DNA of 64,000 bases from Winogradskyella sp. Lineage in GTDB: Bacteria; Bacteroidota; Bacteroidia; Flavobacteriales; Flavobacteriaceae. The notes under the pieces were generated by a model. The model was given only the letters and a program-made list of their open reading frames with translations. It did no database searches and had not been told where the DNA came from. Positions within the stretch are counted from its first letter, which is position 1. Every line of letters begins with the position of its first letter. A program made the position numbers and the translations under genes. The DNA lies in contig NZ_JANQIM010000011.1 in NCBI RefSeq assembly GCF_028282165.1, positions 1 through 64,000 on the forward strand, written 5' to 3'. This document shows, piece after piece, positions 1 to 6,849 of this stretch.

Positions 1-1
1 G

Positions 2-1114
2 TTTAGCCATCCCGAGGGCTATGTAGAGCGCAAGACCTCTGGTAGTTATAACTATGCCTATCAATATAAGGACCACTTGGGTAACATTAGGTTGACCTAC
101 ATGGATAATAATGGTAGCCTGGATATTATTGAGGAGCATAACTACTATCCTTTTGGCTTAAAACATAAAGGGTACAACGACGTCGTATCTGCCAACGCCA
201 ACAGTATTGCGCAGAAGTTTAAGTATAATGGTATTGAACTAGAAGAGTCTCTTGGTGTAGATTGGTACGAGATGGACGTTAGACAGTACGACCCTGCAGT
301 TGCTAGGTTTACCTCCATTGACCCAGTGATACATTATGATTTCTCCACTTATAATGCGTTCGATAATAATCCGGTTTTTTGGGCTGATCCTTCTGGTGCT
401 AATGCAGGGTGTCCTAGTTGTCAAACAGAAGAAGATTGGGAAAATTATTATTCTCAAGCGGAGAATACTGCCATGATGGTTGGTGATGAAAGTGCTTATG
501 ATGGCTTTGGGCGGGTTACTTCAATGTTAGATGAAAATGGTAACAGTCTGGTCTATCTTGACGGTGAACTACAAGACCTAGTTGTTTATGACAACTGGCT
601 TGATGCGGTTTCAAGTACGATTAGCGATGGATTATTAATCGAGGCACCACTTCTTCTAGGCAAGGTAATTAGTAACGTATTCAAAAGTGGTGGGGACGAA
701 GCAGTTGAAGCTGTAGTAAAAGCAGATAACCTGTCGGTATCTGAACAAGTAGTTGCAGAAGCCAAAAGGGTCAATCCTAATGCAAATACAACAACTCTTA
801 CCCCTGGCGAAAATGTAGGTTCCTCAATACCCGCAAGAAGTAAAAGCCAAACTTTTACAAAAGCTGAGAGAACTAAAATAAATGAAATTGGTTCTGCAGA
901 AGGATGTCATACTTGTGGTACAACTAATTCAGGAAGGACATCAGGTAATTTCACACCAGACCATCAGCCACCAAGCTCATTAGTGCCAAACGGCACATCG
1001 CAAAGACTATATCCACATTGTGCAGGCTGCTCGGCTTCACAAGGTGGTACAGTATCATCATTAAGAAGAAAAGGTTATAATATATTTAACATTGATAATA
1101 ATCTTCATAATTAG
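2..1114 (+). CDS. RHS/YD-repeat polymorphic toxin, C-terminal part (cut by window edge)
   Basis: The frame is open from base 2 with no start, so the N-terminal part lies upstream of the window. The first ~110 residues are the RHS-associated core (YQYKDHLGNIRL, YYPFGLKHKGYND, YDPAVARFTSIDP, NNPVFWADPSG), which in this family ends the sugar/YD-repeat shell. After it comes a variable ~240-residue C-terminal domain. Its last 80 residues hold a Cys/His cluster: CHTCGT, then FTPDHQPPSS, then YPHCAGCSASQGG. This looks like a small zinc-binding nuclease-type toxin (HNH or treble-clef style), but that is inference from motif only. The gene ends 3 bases before the next gene, which is therefore the likely immunity gene. 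RHS family membership is secure; the toxin activity is not. Confidence 0.85.
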   Translation, partial: FSHPEGYVERKTSGSYNYAYQYKDHLGNIRLTYMDNNGSLDIIEEHNYYPFGLKHKGYNDVVSANANSIAQKFKYNGIELEESLGVDWYEMDVRQYDPAVARFTSIDPVIHYDFSTYNAFDNNPVFWADPSGANAGCPSCQTEEDWENYYSQAENTAMMVGDESAYDGFGRVTSMLDENGNSLVYLDGELQDLVVYDNWLDAVSSTISDGLLIEAPLLLGKVISNVFKSGGDEAVEAVVKADNLSVSEQVVAEAKRVNPNANTTTLTPGENVGSSIPARSKSQTFTKAERTKINEIGSAEGCHTCGTTNSGRTSGNFTPDHQPPSSLVPNGTSQRLYPHCAGCSASQGGTVSSLRRKGYNIFNIDNNLHN

Positions 1115-1117
1115 AAT

Positions 1118-1744
1118 ATGTATAAATACTCAATAATTGAAATTAAAGATTTTTTTGTTTCCCAAGGCCTTGACAAGATTTTTACGAAAGAATTTATTGT
1201 CAATAAAGGCGATTACACTGAAGAAGATGTAAAGTTTGTTCTTGATTATATCATCGAATATTTTGTGGACAGTAATAGTCAGATTAAAAATGGACAGACA
1301 TTTGGGTTTGGTTCATGGTTATTACAGTTTATATTTGATAGAGAATACATTAAACTAATGGAATTAAAAGATATTGACAAAGAAGGCAATAATTTATTTC
1401 AATTTAGTCTCTCGAATTCTATCAAGCTCTATAGAGAACAATTTAGTTTGTGTGAAAGATATGGGTTAACTCCTAGTATCCCAAGAATAGGGCAAAAAAT
1501 AGCTTTGACCACTGACGTATATGATGGTTCAGAAGTAAATGCCGTCAGATATGACTCACCAGAGCATATGTCAGGATGGTATTTGACATCGAATGATTAT
1601 GATGGTGATATAGACTCTTTGAGTATTGATTATTTGTTCTACGTTATAAAAAGAAGACCTGATTTAGCTAAATTTTTGGCTCTACCAAGTGGGTATAGAT
1701 TTTTTTTAGATGCAGAAGGTTCAGAAGTATGGAAAGATGAATAG
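1118..1744 (+). CDS. Probable immunity protein, Imm33/DUF2185-like C-terminus
   Basis: A 208-residue soluble protein with no signal peptide, starting 3 bases after the RHS toxin stop. The first ~115 residues are helical and unassigned. The C-terminal ~90 residues (SGWYLTSNDYDGD, then DYLFYVIKRRPDLAKFLALP, then GYRFFLDAEGSEVW) follow the layout of the Imm33/DUF2185 family, whose members sit beside polymorphic toxins and act in the cytoplasm by binding the cognate toxin. Position supports an immunity role; the family match was made by eye and is moderate. A hairpin terminator follows at 1811, so toxin and immunity gene probably form one transcript. Confidence 0.6.
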   Translation: MYKYSIIEIKDFFVSQGLDKIFTKEFIVNKGDYTEEDVKFVLDYIIEYFVDSNSQIKNGQTFGFGSWLLQFIFDREYIKLMELKDIDKEGNNLFQFSLSNSIKLYREQFSLCERYGLTPSIPRIGQKIALTTDVYDGSEVNAVRYDSPEHMSGWYLTSNDYDGDIDSLSIDYLFYVIKRRPDLAKFLALPSGYRFFLDAEGSEVWKDE

Positions 1745-1810
1745 TGCAATATGAAATTGGGGTAATGCAGTAAATTAAGATCATGGGTTAAAACATGATT
1801 TTAAATATTT

Positions 1811-1844
1811 GAAAACGGTAGTTAGATTAATTACCGTTTTCTAC
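1811..1844 (+). terminator. Hairpin terminator after the first toxin-immunity pair
   Basis: GAAAACGGTA at 1811-1820 pairs perfectly with TACCGTTTTC at 1832-1841 around an 11-base loop, 67 bases after the immunity gene. It marks the end of the first cassette and separates it from the orphan tip that follows. Confidence 0.6.
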
Positions 1845-1955
1845 ATTAAGGATAATAATTGTAAATTAAATATTCTTAACAAAAACAGACGTTCTTTAAA
1901 AATACTGTAATAAAAGCTAGAGACAGCGATTGAAAATTGTTAAAAGGTCAAAAAA

Positions 1956-2819
1956 ATGGTCTTAGGTTACTATCCCTTTGGCCTAAAGTACAAGGGGTAT
2001 AATGACGTAGTAAGTGCGAATGTGAATAGTGTGGCTCAGCGCTGGAAGTTCCAAGGACAAGAACACCAAGATGATTTAGGACTTGGGTGGATACAATTTA
2101 AATGGCGAATGCACGACCCAGCTGTAGGTAGATTTATAAGTATAGACCCATTGGCAGAAGACTATGTTCATAATGGCGTTTACAACTTCTCTGAAAATCG
2201 GGTCATTGATGGTATAGAGTTGGAAGGATTGGAATGGGAAGATTTTAGAGTCAGGCAAAAAGAAGAAAGATTAGCAAGGGGAGAAAGAACGACCAAAACA
2301 GAAGTTGCTGTTGGTGCAGGACTTGCAGCCCTAGGAGTCGCATCTGTAGCGACGGTGGTTTATGGCTTTAAAGCAGTTGGGACATTTTTACTGAAAGAAG
2401 CTGTAGAAGAAGGAGTCTCTCAAGCTACGGGTGGTTTAAGCGATTTTGTAGACTTAGGAAAGCTAGCGAAAAGTGGCATAGAATTAGGGATAAAAAAGAT
2501 TAAATCTCATTTATCAAATCCAGACTTAAACTTAGACCCAGATATGGCAAATGATGTTATGCTGGATGATTTACAAAAAATTGCCAATGGAGAAATGGAG
2601 CCTACTGATATTCATAATGATTATTTCAATCATGAAATTAGAGAAAGTGAGCACGTGGCAAACGGGATGGATTATGACGCTGCCCATAGCCAAACTATTA
2701 AAGACCAAGGAATTGACCCATCGACTTCACAAAGTAGATTATATACACAAGAGGCTGTTAAAAAAGGAGATGAAGCCTTTGAGGAACAAGTCAATAATGA
2801 ATTAAAAAAGCTCGATTAA
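1956..2819 (+). CDS. Orphan RHS tip with unassigned C-terminal toxin domain
   Basis: A 287-residue frame that begins abruptly inside the RHS core (YYPFGLKYKGYNDVVSANVNS, HDPAVGRFISIDPLAEDY). The repeat shell is absent, so on its own it is a displaced tip rather than a full RHS protein. Residues ~113-135 are a hydrophobic Ala/Val stretch. The last ~90 residues carry FNHEIRESEHVANGMDYDAAH followed by KDQGIDPSTSQSRLYT. HE-x2-E and AH arrangements of this kind recur in RHS tips; I cannot name the family. Translation could start at the ATG at 1956, but the tip may be silent until recombined into the main gene upstream. The next gene overlaps it by one base. Confidence 0.65.
   Translation: MVLGYYPFGLKYKGYNDVVSANVNSVAQRWKFQGQEHQDDLGLGWIQFKWRMHDPAVGRFISIDPLAEDYVHNGVYNFSENRVIDGIELEGLEWEDFRVRQKEERLARGERTTKTEVAVGAGLAALGVASVATVVYGFKAVGTFLLKEAVEEGVSQATGGLSDFVDLGKLAKSGIELGIKKIKSHLSNPDLNLDPDMANDVMLDDLQKIANGEMEPTDIHNDYFNHEIRESEHVANGMDYDAAHSQTIKDQGIDPSTSQSRLYTQEAVKKGDEAFEEQVNNELKKLD
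1968..2040 (+). repeat. RHS core DNA repeat, copy 2
   Basis: The DNA from 1968 closely matches the RHS core of copy 1 (about 147-215) and copy 3 (about 4150-4220), encoding YYPFGLKYKGYNDVVSAN. The nucleotide-level similarity offers a track for homologous exchange of tips. Confidence 0.7.
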
Positions 2820-3208
2820 TGGGAAAGATACATAAACACTTTTGGAAATGGGATGATAAGATGTATGATCTCTCACCTTATAATTTAAGATCAAATATCG
2901 AAGAATTAATGGAGAATGGACTTATTATCAAGTCTAAAGATGATAGCTACGCTGGTGCAAATGGTTTTCCATGGTCAATAAATGAAAAGGAAGGAAAAGT
3001 ATTTTCGGTTTTTTTTAATAGAGATGCATTCTTCCCTATTAATGATGATAAATCAGTTTGGAATTTAGAGTATAAGGATTTTATGCAAGTCATGAATCAA
3101 ACTACAGAACTTGTTGATAAAGATTATGAAGGAGATAAACTATACGTAGTATTTAGAGATTTTTACGTTACCATATCAGGAATAATAGCAGGTAGTCGCT
3201 CAAAATAG
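2819..3208 (+). CDS. Candidate immunity protein for the second RHS tip
   Basis: A 129-residue soluble protein, rich in aromatic and charged residues, with no signal peptide or membrane segment. Its ATG shares one base with the stop of the orphan toxin tip (TAATG), which implies translational coupling. I do not recognise the family. The role as cognate immunity protein is inferred only from position and size. Confidence 0.6.
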   Translation: MGKIHKHFWKWDDKMYDLSPYNLRSNIEELMENGLIIKSKDDSYAGANGFPWSINEKEGKVFSVFFNRDAFFPINDDKSVWNLEYKDFMQVMNQTTELVDKDYEGDKLYVVFRDFYVTISGIIAGSRSK

Positions 3209-3295
3209 TTAGATACTTAACAAACATTCAAAAAAGGATAGATATAATGTCTATCGGTAATGGTACAGATTAGTTGATAGATTAATTTTTAAGCA

Positions 3296-3319
3296 CAAAT
3301 CCCCGCTAGCGGGGATTTG
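3296..3319. repeat. Perfect 24-base palindrome
   Basis: CAAATCCCCGCT is followed directly by its exact reverse complement, giving a loopless palindrome with a GC-rich centre in AT-rich surroundings. There is no T-tract, so it is not an ordinary intrinsic terminator, although it may act as one. It is of the same style as the 18-base palindrome at 51361 and may be a small dispersed palindromic element. Confidence 0.6.
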
Positions 3320-3377
3320 TAACCTCGGACGATGGCTTTAGGGATGGCAATAATAATTTTAAATAAAACTTGGAAAA

Positions 3378-3884
3378 ATGATTAAAAAATGCTTTGCCAT
3401 TATAATAATATTTATATCAATTTTGAACTGTAAAAATGGTATAAAGGAAGTTAAAAAAAATGAGAAAATCGACCCCTTATTGAAAGAGGAAAGTATTAGT
3501 ATAAAAATTAATGATACTCTCATAATAGGTGAAAGAAATTTTGGAAAAATTTTTACGAATAAGATTCTTCATGATACAATAAAGAGAACTAAGATGGACA
3601 TAAGAGGTGCTACAGCATATATTAATTTGTATAATGATATAAACCGCGTTGAAGATGAAGTTCATCTTAGACAAAGTGACACGTTCTATCAATCTTCATT
3701 AAATTTTGAAAAAATTGAAATCCCTTTTTTTATTCAACCAAAGTTATCTGGTAATTATACAATAGTTGGAATAATTGATGAGCAAATAATCCTTGATGCG
3801 TATAAATCGAATGATTCTATGGATACGAGAGTAATTGAATTTCGACATTATCTCAAAAAGGATATATATGTTAAATCGAATTAG
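3378..3884 (+). CDS. Putative lipoprotein in the RHS cassette array
   Basis: 168 residues. MIKKCFAIIIIFISILNCKNG is a lipoprotein signal with Cys18 as the predicted acylated residue, so the mature protein is probably anchored in an envelope membrane. The rest (ESISIKINDTLIIGERNFGKIF and following) is beta-rich and resembles no family I recognise. It stands alone between two orphan RHS tips. An envelope-anchored immunity protein or a relic of an older cassette are both possible; nothing in the sequence decides between them. Confidence 0.6.
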   Translation: MIKKCFAIIIIFISILNCKNGIKEVKKNEKIDPLLKEESISIKINDTLIIGERNFGKIFTNKILHDTIKRTKMDIRGATAYINLYNDINRVEDEVHLRQSDTFYQSSLNFEKIEIPFFIQPKLSGNYTIVGIIDEQIILDAYKSNDSMDTRVIEFRHYLKKDIYVKSN

Positions 3885-4017
3885 TAAAATTACTAGTCAG
3901 TTAAGAGGTTTGAAGAATATAGGAAAACTAACGGTTAATATAATGATATGTTTATGTTTTTTACTTAATGTAAGGACAATAAAATTGACTTAGAGAACAA
4001 AGTTAATAATACTGATA

Positions 4018-4220
4018 CCCGAGCTATGTGGAGCGTAACGGCCCTGGTAGTTATAACTATGCCTATCAATACAAGGACCATTTGGGTAACATTAGGTTGA
4101 CCTACATGGACAATAATGGTAGCCTGGATATTATTGAGGAGCATAACTACTATCCTTTTGGCCTGAAGTACAAGGGGTACAATGACGTGGTGAGTGCGAA
4201 TGTGAACTCAGTGGCGAGTA
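4018..4220 (+). repeat. RHS core DNA repeat, copy 3, with a 2-base loss at its edge
   Basis: Near-identical over about 200 bases to the region 11-215. Homology begins sharply at CCCGAG (4018); upstream DNA is unrelated. Copy 1 reads CCCGAGGGCTATGT, copy 3 reads CCCGAGCTATGT, so two bases are missing right at the boundary. A TGA lies 4 bases upstream of the boundary in the coding frame. Confidence 0.75.
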
Positions 4221-5023
4221 AGTTTAAGTATAATGGGAAGGAGTTTAATGATGAGCTTGGCTTGGATTGGTACGATTTTCATGCTAGGAACTATGATGCA
4301 AGTTTAGGTAGGTGGATGAATATTGAACCATTAGCAGAGGATTATTATGAATGGTCTCCTTATAATTATATTTATAACAGTCCTTTAAAGTTTATTGATC
4401 CTACAGGTATGGGGCCTACTGATATTATTGTTGAGAATAATAGAGGAGAAGAGTTGGGTAGAATAGTTTTACCAGGCGAAGATGTAGTCATTACATTAGA
4501 TACGGATACCAGTGTACCAGAACCTATTGTGGTAGACCCAGGAATCGAATCCGATGGAGAATCGGAGGGACCTGGTGCTGTTGGGCTTTCTTTCGAATAT
4601 TCAGTAACACTAGGTGGTGGTTTTACAGCAGGAACAGACATAGTCTATTTCCTTAGTGGAGAAGATAAGGGAAATGCATACGTATTTGGTAAATTAGGTG
4701 CTACGATTGGTTTAGATGCTGAGATAGGCGCTGCCGGTACGGTTTCGTATTTTAACGAAGATGCTAATACTGATTTGAAAAATGCAAAAGGAATGGAGGG
4801 TAATTCGGCAGGATATGCTGCAGGTTTTGTTGTCTCAGGTGAATATGAATGGTCAAACGAAGATAACGCTAAAGGAGAACGATACCCAGGTCACAAAAGT
4901 ACTACTACATGGGAAACATATAGTGTGGGAGGTGGTCTTGGCCTTGAAGCAGGAGCTAAGATGTTCTGGAATAGTTCTAAAATATTATTTGGAGGACCAA
5001 TATTTAGTACAAATGAGAATTAA
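4028..5023 (+). CDS. Orphan RHS tip with glycine-rich beta C-terminal domain
   Basis: A 331-residue frame using GTG at 4028 as the first possible start. The first ~130 residues are RHS core (YKDHLGNIRLTYMDN, NDELGLDWYDFHARNYDAS, LAEDYYEWSPYNYIYNSP, DPTGMGP). The tail of ~200 residues is acidic, then glycine-rich with alternating hydrophobics (GLSFEYSVTLGGGFTAGTD, GKLGATIGLDAEIGAAG, SVGGGLGLEAGAKMFW), which suggests a beta-barrel or beta-sandwich domain. I cannot assign an activity. No shell is present and a stop lies just upstream, so this is a displaced tip. It overlaps the following small membrane-protein gene by 11 bases. Confidence 0.65.
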   Translation: MERNGPGSYNYAYQYKDHLGNIRLTYMDNNGSLDIIEEHNYYPFGLKYKGYNDVVSANVNSVASKFKYNGKEFNDELGLDWYDFHARNYDASLGRWMNIEPLAEDYYEWSPYNYIYNSPLKFIDPTGMGPTDIIVENNRGEELGRIVLPGEDVVITLDTDTSVPEPIVVDPGIESDGESEGPGAVGLSFEYSVTLGGGFTAGTDIVYFLSGEDKGNAYVFGKLGATIGLDAEIGAAGTVSYFNEDANTDLKNAKGMEGNSAGYAAGFVVSGEYEWSNEDNAKGERYPGHKSTTTWETYSVGGGLGLEAGAKMFWNSSKILFGGPIFSTNEN

Positions 5024-5438
5024 AAGGGTTATCTTAATTATAGTGTCCTCGCTAATCGTATTGGTTTTTTTCTTTGGTTTGAACAGATTGGGAAGAAAAT
5101 CAAATATTGAAATAATAGTAAACGAGATTAGTGAGGGCTTCAAAGGTGTGATTGTTGATAAATACGCTCCAAGGGATACGCAACCCACACACTTAAAAAT
5201 AAGAATATCAGAGACTTATATCAATGTTAGTCCTTACCGTGAAATAGTTGAAAGAGCTAGTATAGGTGACAGTATAATAAAACCAAAGAATGAAAATTAC
5301 ATTTACTTAATTAAACCTGATGGAAGAAAAACACGTATTTTTTACACAAAAATTTCATATGAAACAAGAAAGAGTAAATTTTTCCCGGAAGAGTGGAAAG
5401 ATAAATGGTTGGAATCAAGTGCATGGGATCAAAAATAA
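5013..5438 (+). CDS. Small membrane-anchored protein, candidate immunity
   Basis: 141 residues from the ATG at 5013, which overlaps the end of the RHS tip. A longer reading of the frame back to 4782 lies wholly inside the RHS gene and is unlikely. An N-terminal membrane segment (residues ~5-22, VILIIVSSLIVLVFFFG) precedes a ~115-residue soluble part with IEIIVNEISEGFKGVIVDKY and KPDGRKTRIFY. Overlap with the tip and the membrane anchor fit an immunity protein acting outside the cytoplasmic membrane; this is inference. Confidence 0.6.
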   Translation: MRIKRVILIIVSSLIVLVFFFGLNRLGRKSNIEIIVNEISEGFKGVIVDKYAPRDTQPTHLKIRISETYINVSPYREIVERASIGDSIIKPKNENYIYLIKPDGRKTRIFYTKISYETRKSKFFPEEWKDKWLESSAWDQK

Positions 5439-5883
5439 TAATATACTATATTTACTAATATGTGTTATTTTTTGTGTTACTCATGTTAATTCTCAAGAAA
5501 AAATAATCAATGAAGTTGTTACTGAAATCCTGGGAACTAACAAGTTTTCAATATTACAGAAAAGCGATAGTTCTCCTATAATACTCCAATTGAATGATAC
5601 CGATTCATTACCTAAGAATCATAGTAAACATAGTAAGGCTATTCAATATCTAGAATCAAAAATATTGAACAAAGATGTTTATGTTCATATTTTAGGAACT
5701 AATGATAAGATTTATAATGGGTCCATTACATATGATTGTATTCCCAATAATGATAAAGAGACAAGGGATGAACAGCCGTGCCTTTCTTCAAATTTTTTGG
5801 ATTTGGAACTAATCAAGTATGGTTATATTATTTACAAGGGTGATAACGAATTTCTTAAAAGGATGGGGAATGCCTCAAACTAG
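5419..5883 (+). CDS. Secreted small protein, possibly a degenerate SNase-like fold
   Basis: GTG at 5419 is chosen because it places a clear signal peptide at the N-terminus (NNNILYLLICVIFCVTHVNSQ, cut after the Gln). This gives 154 residues overlapping the previous gene by 20 bases. The segment AIQYLESKILNKDVYVHILGTND, then LDLELIKYGYIIYKG, has the spacing of the second half of staphylococcal nuclease-like domains (helix, strand, then a LNxELVKxGxAxxY-like end). The Asp/Arg/Glu catalytic set is not evident, so an inactive or unrelated protein is equally possible. It may be a second secreted gene of the cassette. Confidence 0.5.
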   Translation: MHGIKNNNILYLLICVIFCVTHVNSQEKIINEVVTEILGTNKFSILQKSDSSPIILQLNDTDSLPKNHSKHSKAIQYLESKILNKDVYVHILGTNDKIYNGSITYDCIPNNDKETRDEQPCLSSNFLDLELIKYGYIIYKGDNEFLKRMGNASN

Positions 5884-5957
5884 GAAATGAATTAGTAAAT
5901 GTGCTAAATTCAAGTGGGAGTGTAGTAAAAGAGGTTATGAGGTAATTTAAATAATAG

Positions 5958-5998
5958 AAAACCAAATAGTTAGAGTGAAATCTAATTGTTGGTTTTTT
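5958..5998 (+). terminator. Hairpin terminator ending the third RHS cassette
   Basis: AAAACCAAATAGTTAGA pairs with TCTAATTGTTGGTTTTTT around a short loop, with mismatches in the middle of the stem, and ends in a T-run. It lies about 75 bases after the secreted protein gene. Confidence 0.6.
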
Positions 5999-6116
5999 GC
6001 TTTAAGTATATTAGTTCTTTATTAAAGATTATAAAAAGTACAACCCACCAGCTAAGTACAGGCTGTTTTTGGGAAAAAGTGAGGTCTTATAAGGATTCAT
6101 TAAATCAAATTAAACA

Positions 6117-6608
6117 ATGAGAAGATTAGCATTTAGACATTTTGCCGTTTTTATATCAATTATTTGTATATCATGCATTAACGAAAAGAAAGATTTTCAA
6201 ATGAGTAAATCGGAACTATTAAAACTTATTGATTCCGAAGAACACTCAGAGAATTTCATTAAAAAATGGAATTTAGAATTGTGTTCAGAAAATGAAATCA
6301 AAAAGAAATATTGCTATAATAATGCTCTAATCACTTATCAAATTATTAAAAACGATGGATTTGTTTTAACCTTAAATAGTTATCCGTTTAATAATCATAA
6401 ATATTTGATTGACGAGCTAGAAGAATCTTTTAAAAGCATGGATTTGAAAGATATAGATAATTATGACAAACATCTAGGAGAGTATGATTTGTCTTTTGGC
6501 AAGTATTATTATGATGATAATTATGAAATAATGCTTTCAGTTGCGAATTCGGAAAATGGTAAAGTTTATGTTATTACAGGAAATATTGTAAATGGCATAA
6601 GCCCTTAA
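6117..6608 (+). CDS. Putative lipoprotein of unknown function
   Basis: 163 residues. The N-terminus (RRLAFRHFAVFISIICISC) is a lipoprotein signal with the Cys in an ICISC lipobox, followed by a Lys/Glu/Asp-rich helical region and an aromatic-rich part (EYDLSFGKYYYDDNYEIML). No family recognised. It lies between the toxin cassettes and the SIR2 gene with its own intergenic regions on both sides, so it need not belong to either. Confidence 0.6.
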   Translation: MRRLAFRHFAVFISIICISCINEKKDFQMSKSELLKLIDSEEHSENFIKKWNLELCSENEIKKKYCYNNALITYQIIKNDGFVLTLNSYPFNNHKYLIDELEESFKSMDLKDIDNYDKHLGEYDLSFGKYYYDDNYEIMLSVANSENGKVYVITGNIVNGISP

Positions 6609-6849
6609 GATAGTGACCTAAAATAGAACACCCACTAGCACGAATTTATTCATAAAACTACTATTATAATAAATAGGTATTTATCCGTTTGCTTCACTCG
6701 GATGTAATCTGTGCGATCTAGCAAAGATTTTAGGATAATATTTTGTTTATTTTCATTTGAAAATCATTTAATTAACGTAGTTTTTATATATTTATAATCT
6801 CCCTTAATTAATAGTTCATTTTATACATAACTTAGACTATAAACGCGCA

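Noticed and set aside
2551..2805. 84-residue forward frame inside the second RHS tip
   Set aside because: It is a shadow of the RHS tip frame, lysine/isoleucine-rich and without any start context or partner.
1956..2819. Independent full toxin gene
   Set aside because: The frame begins mid-core with no shell, signal or promoter match, so it is described as an orphan tip rather than as a complete toxin gene.
4782..5012. N-terminal 77 residues of a longer frame leading into the membrane protein at 5013
   Set aside because: This part lies entirely within the RHS tip in another frame, and the ATG at 5013 immediately precedes a proper membrane anchor.
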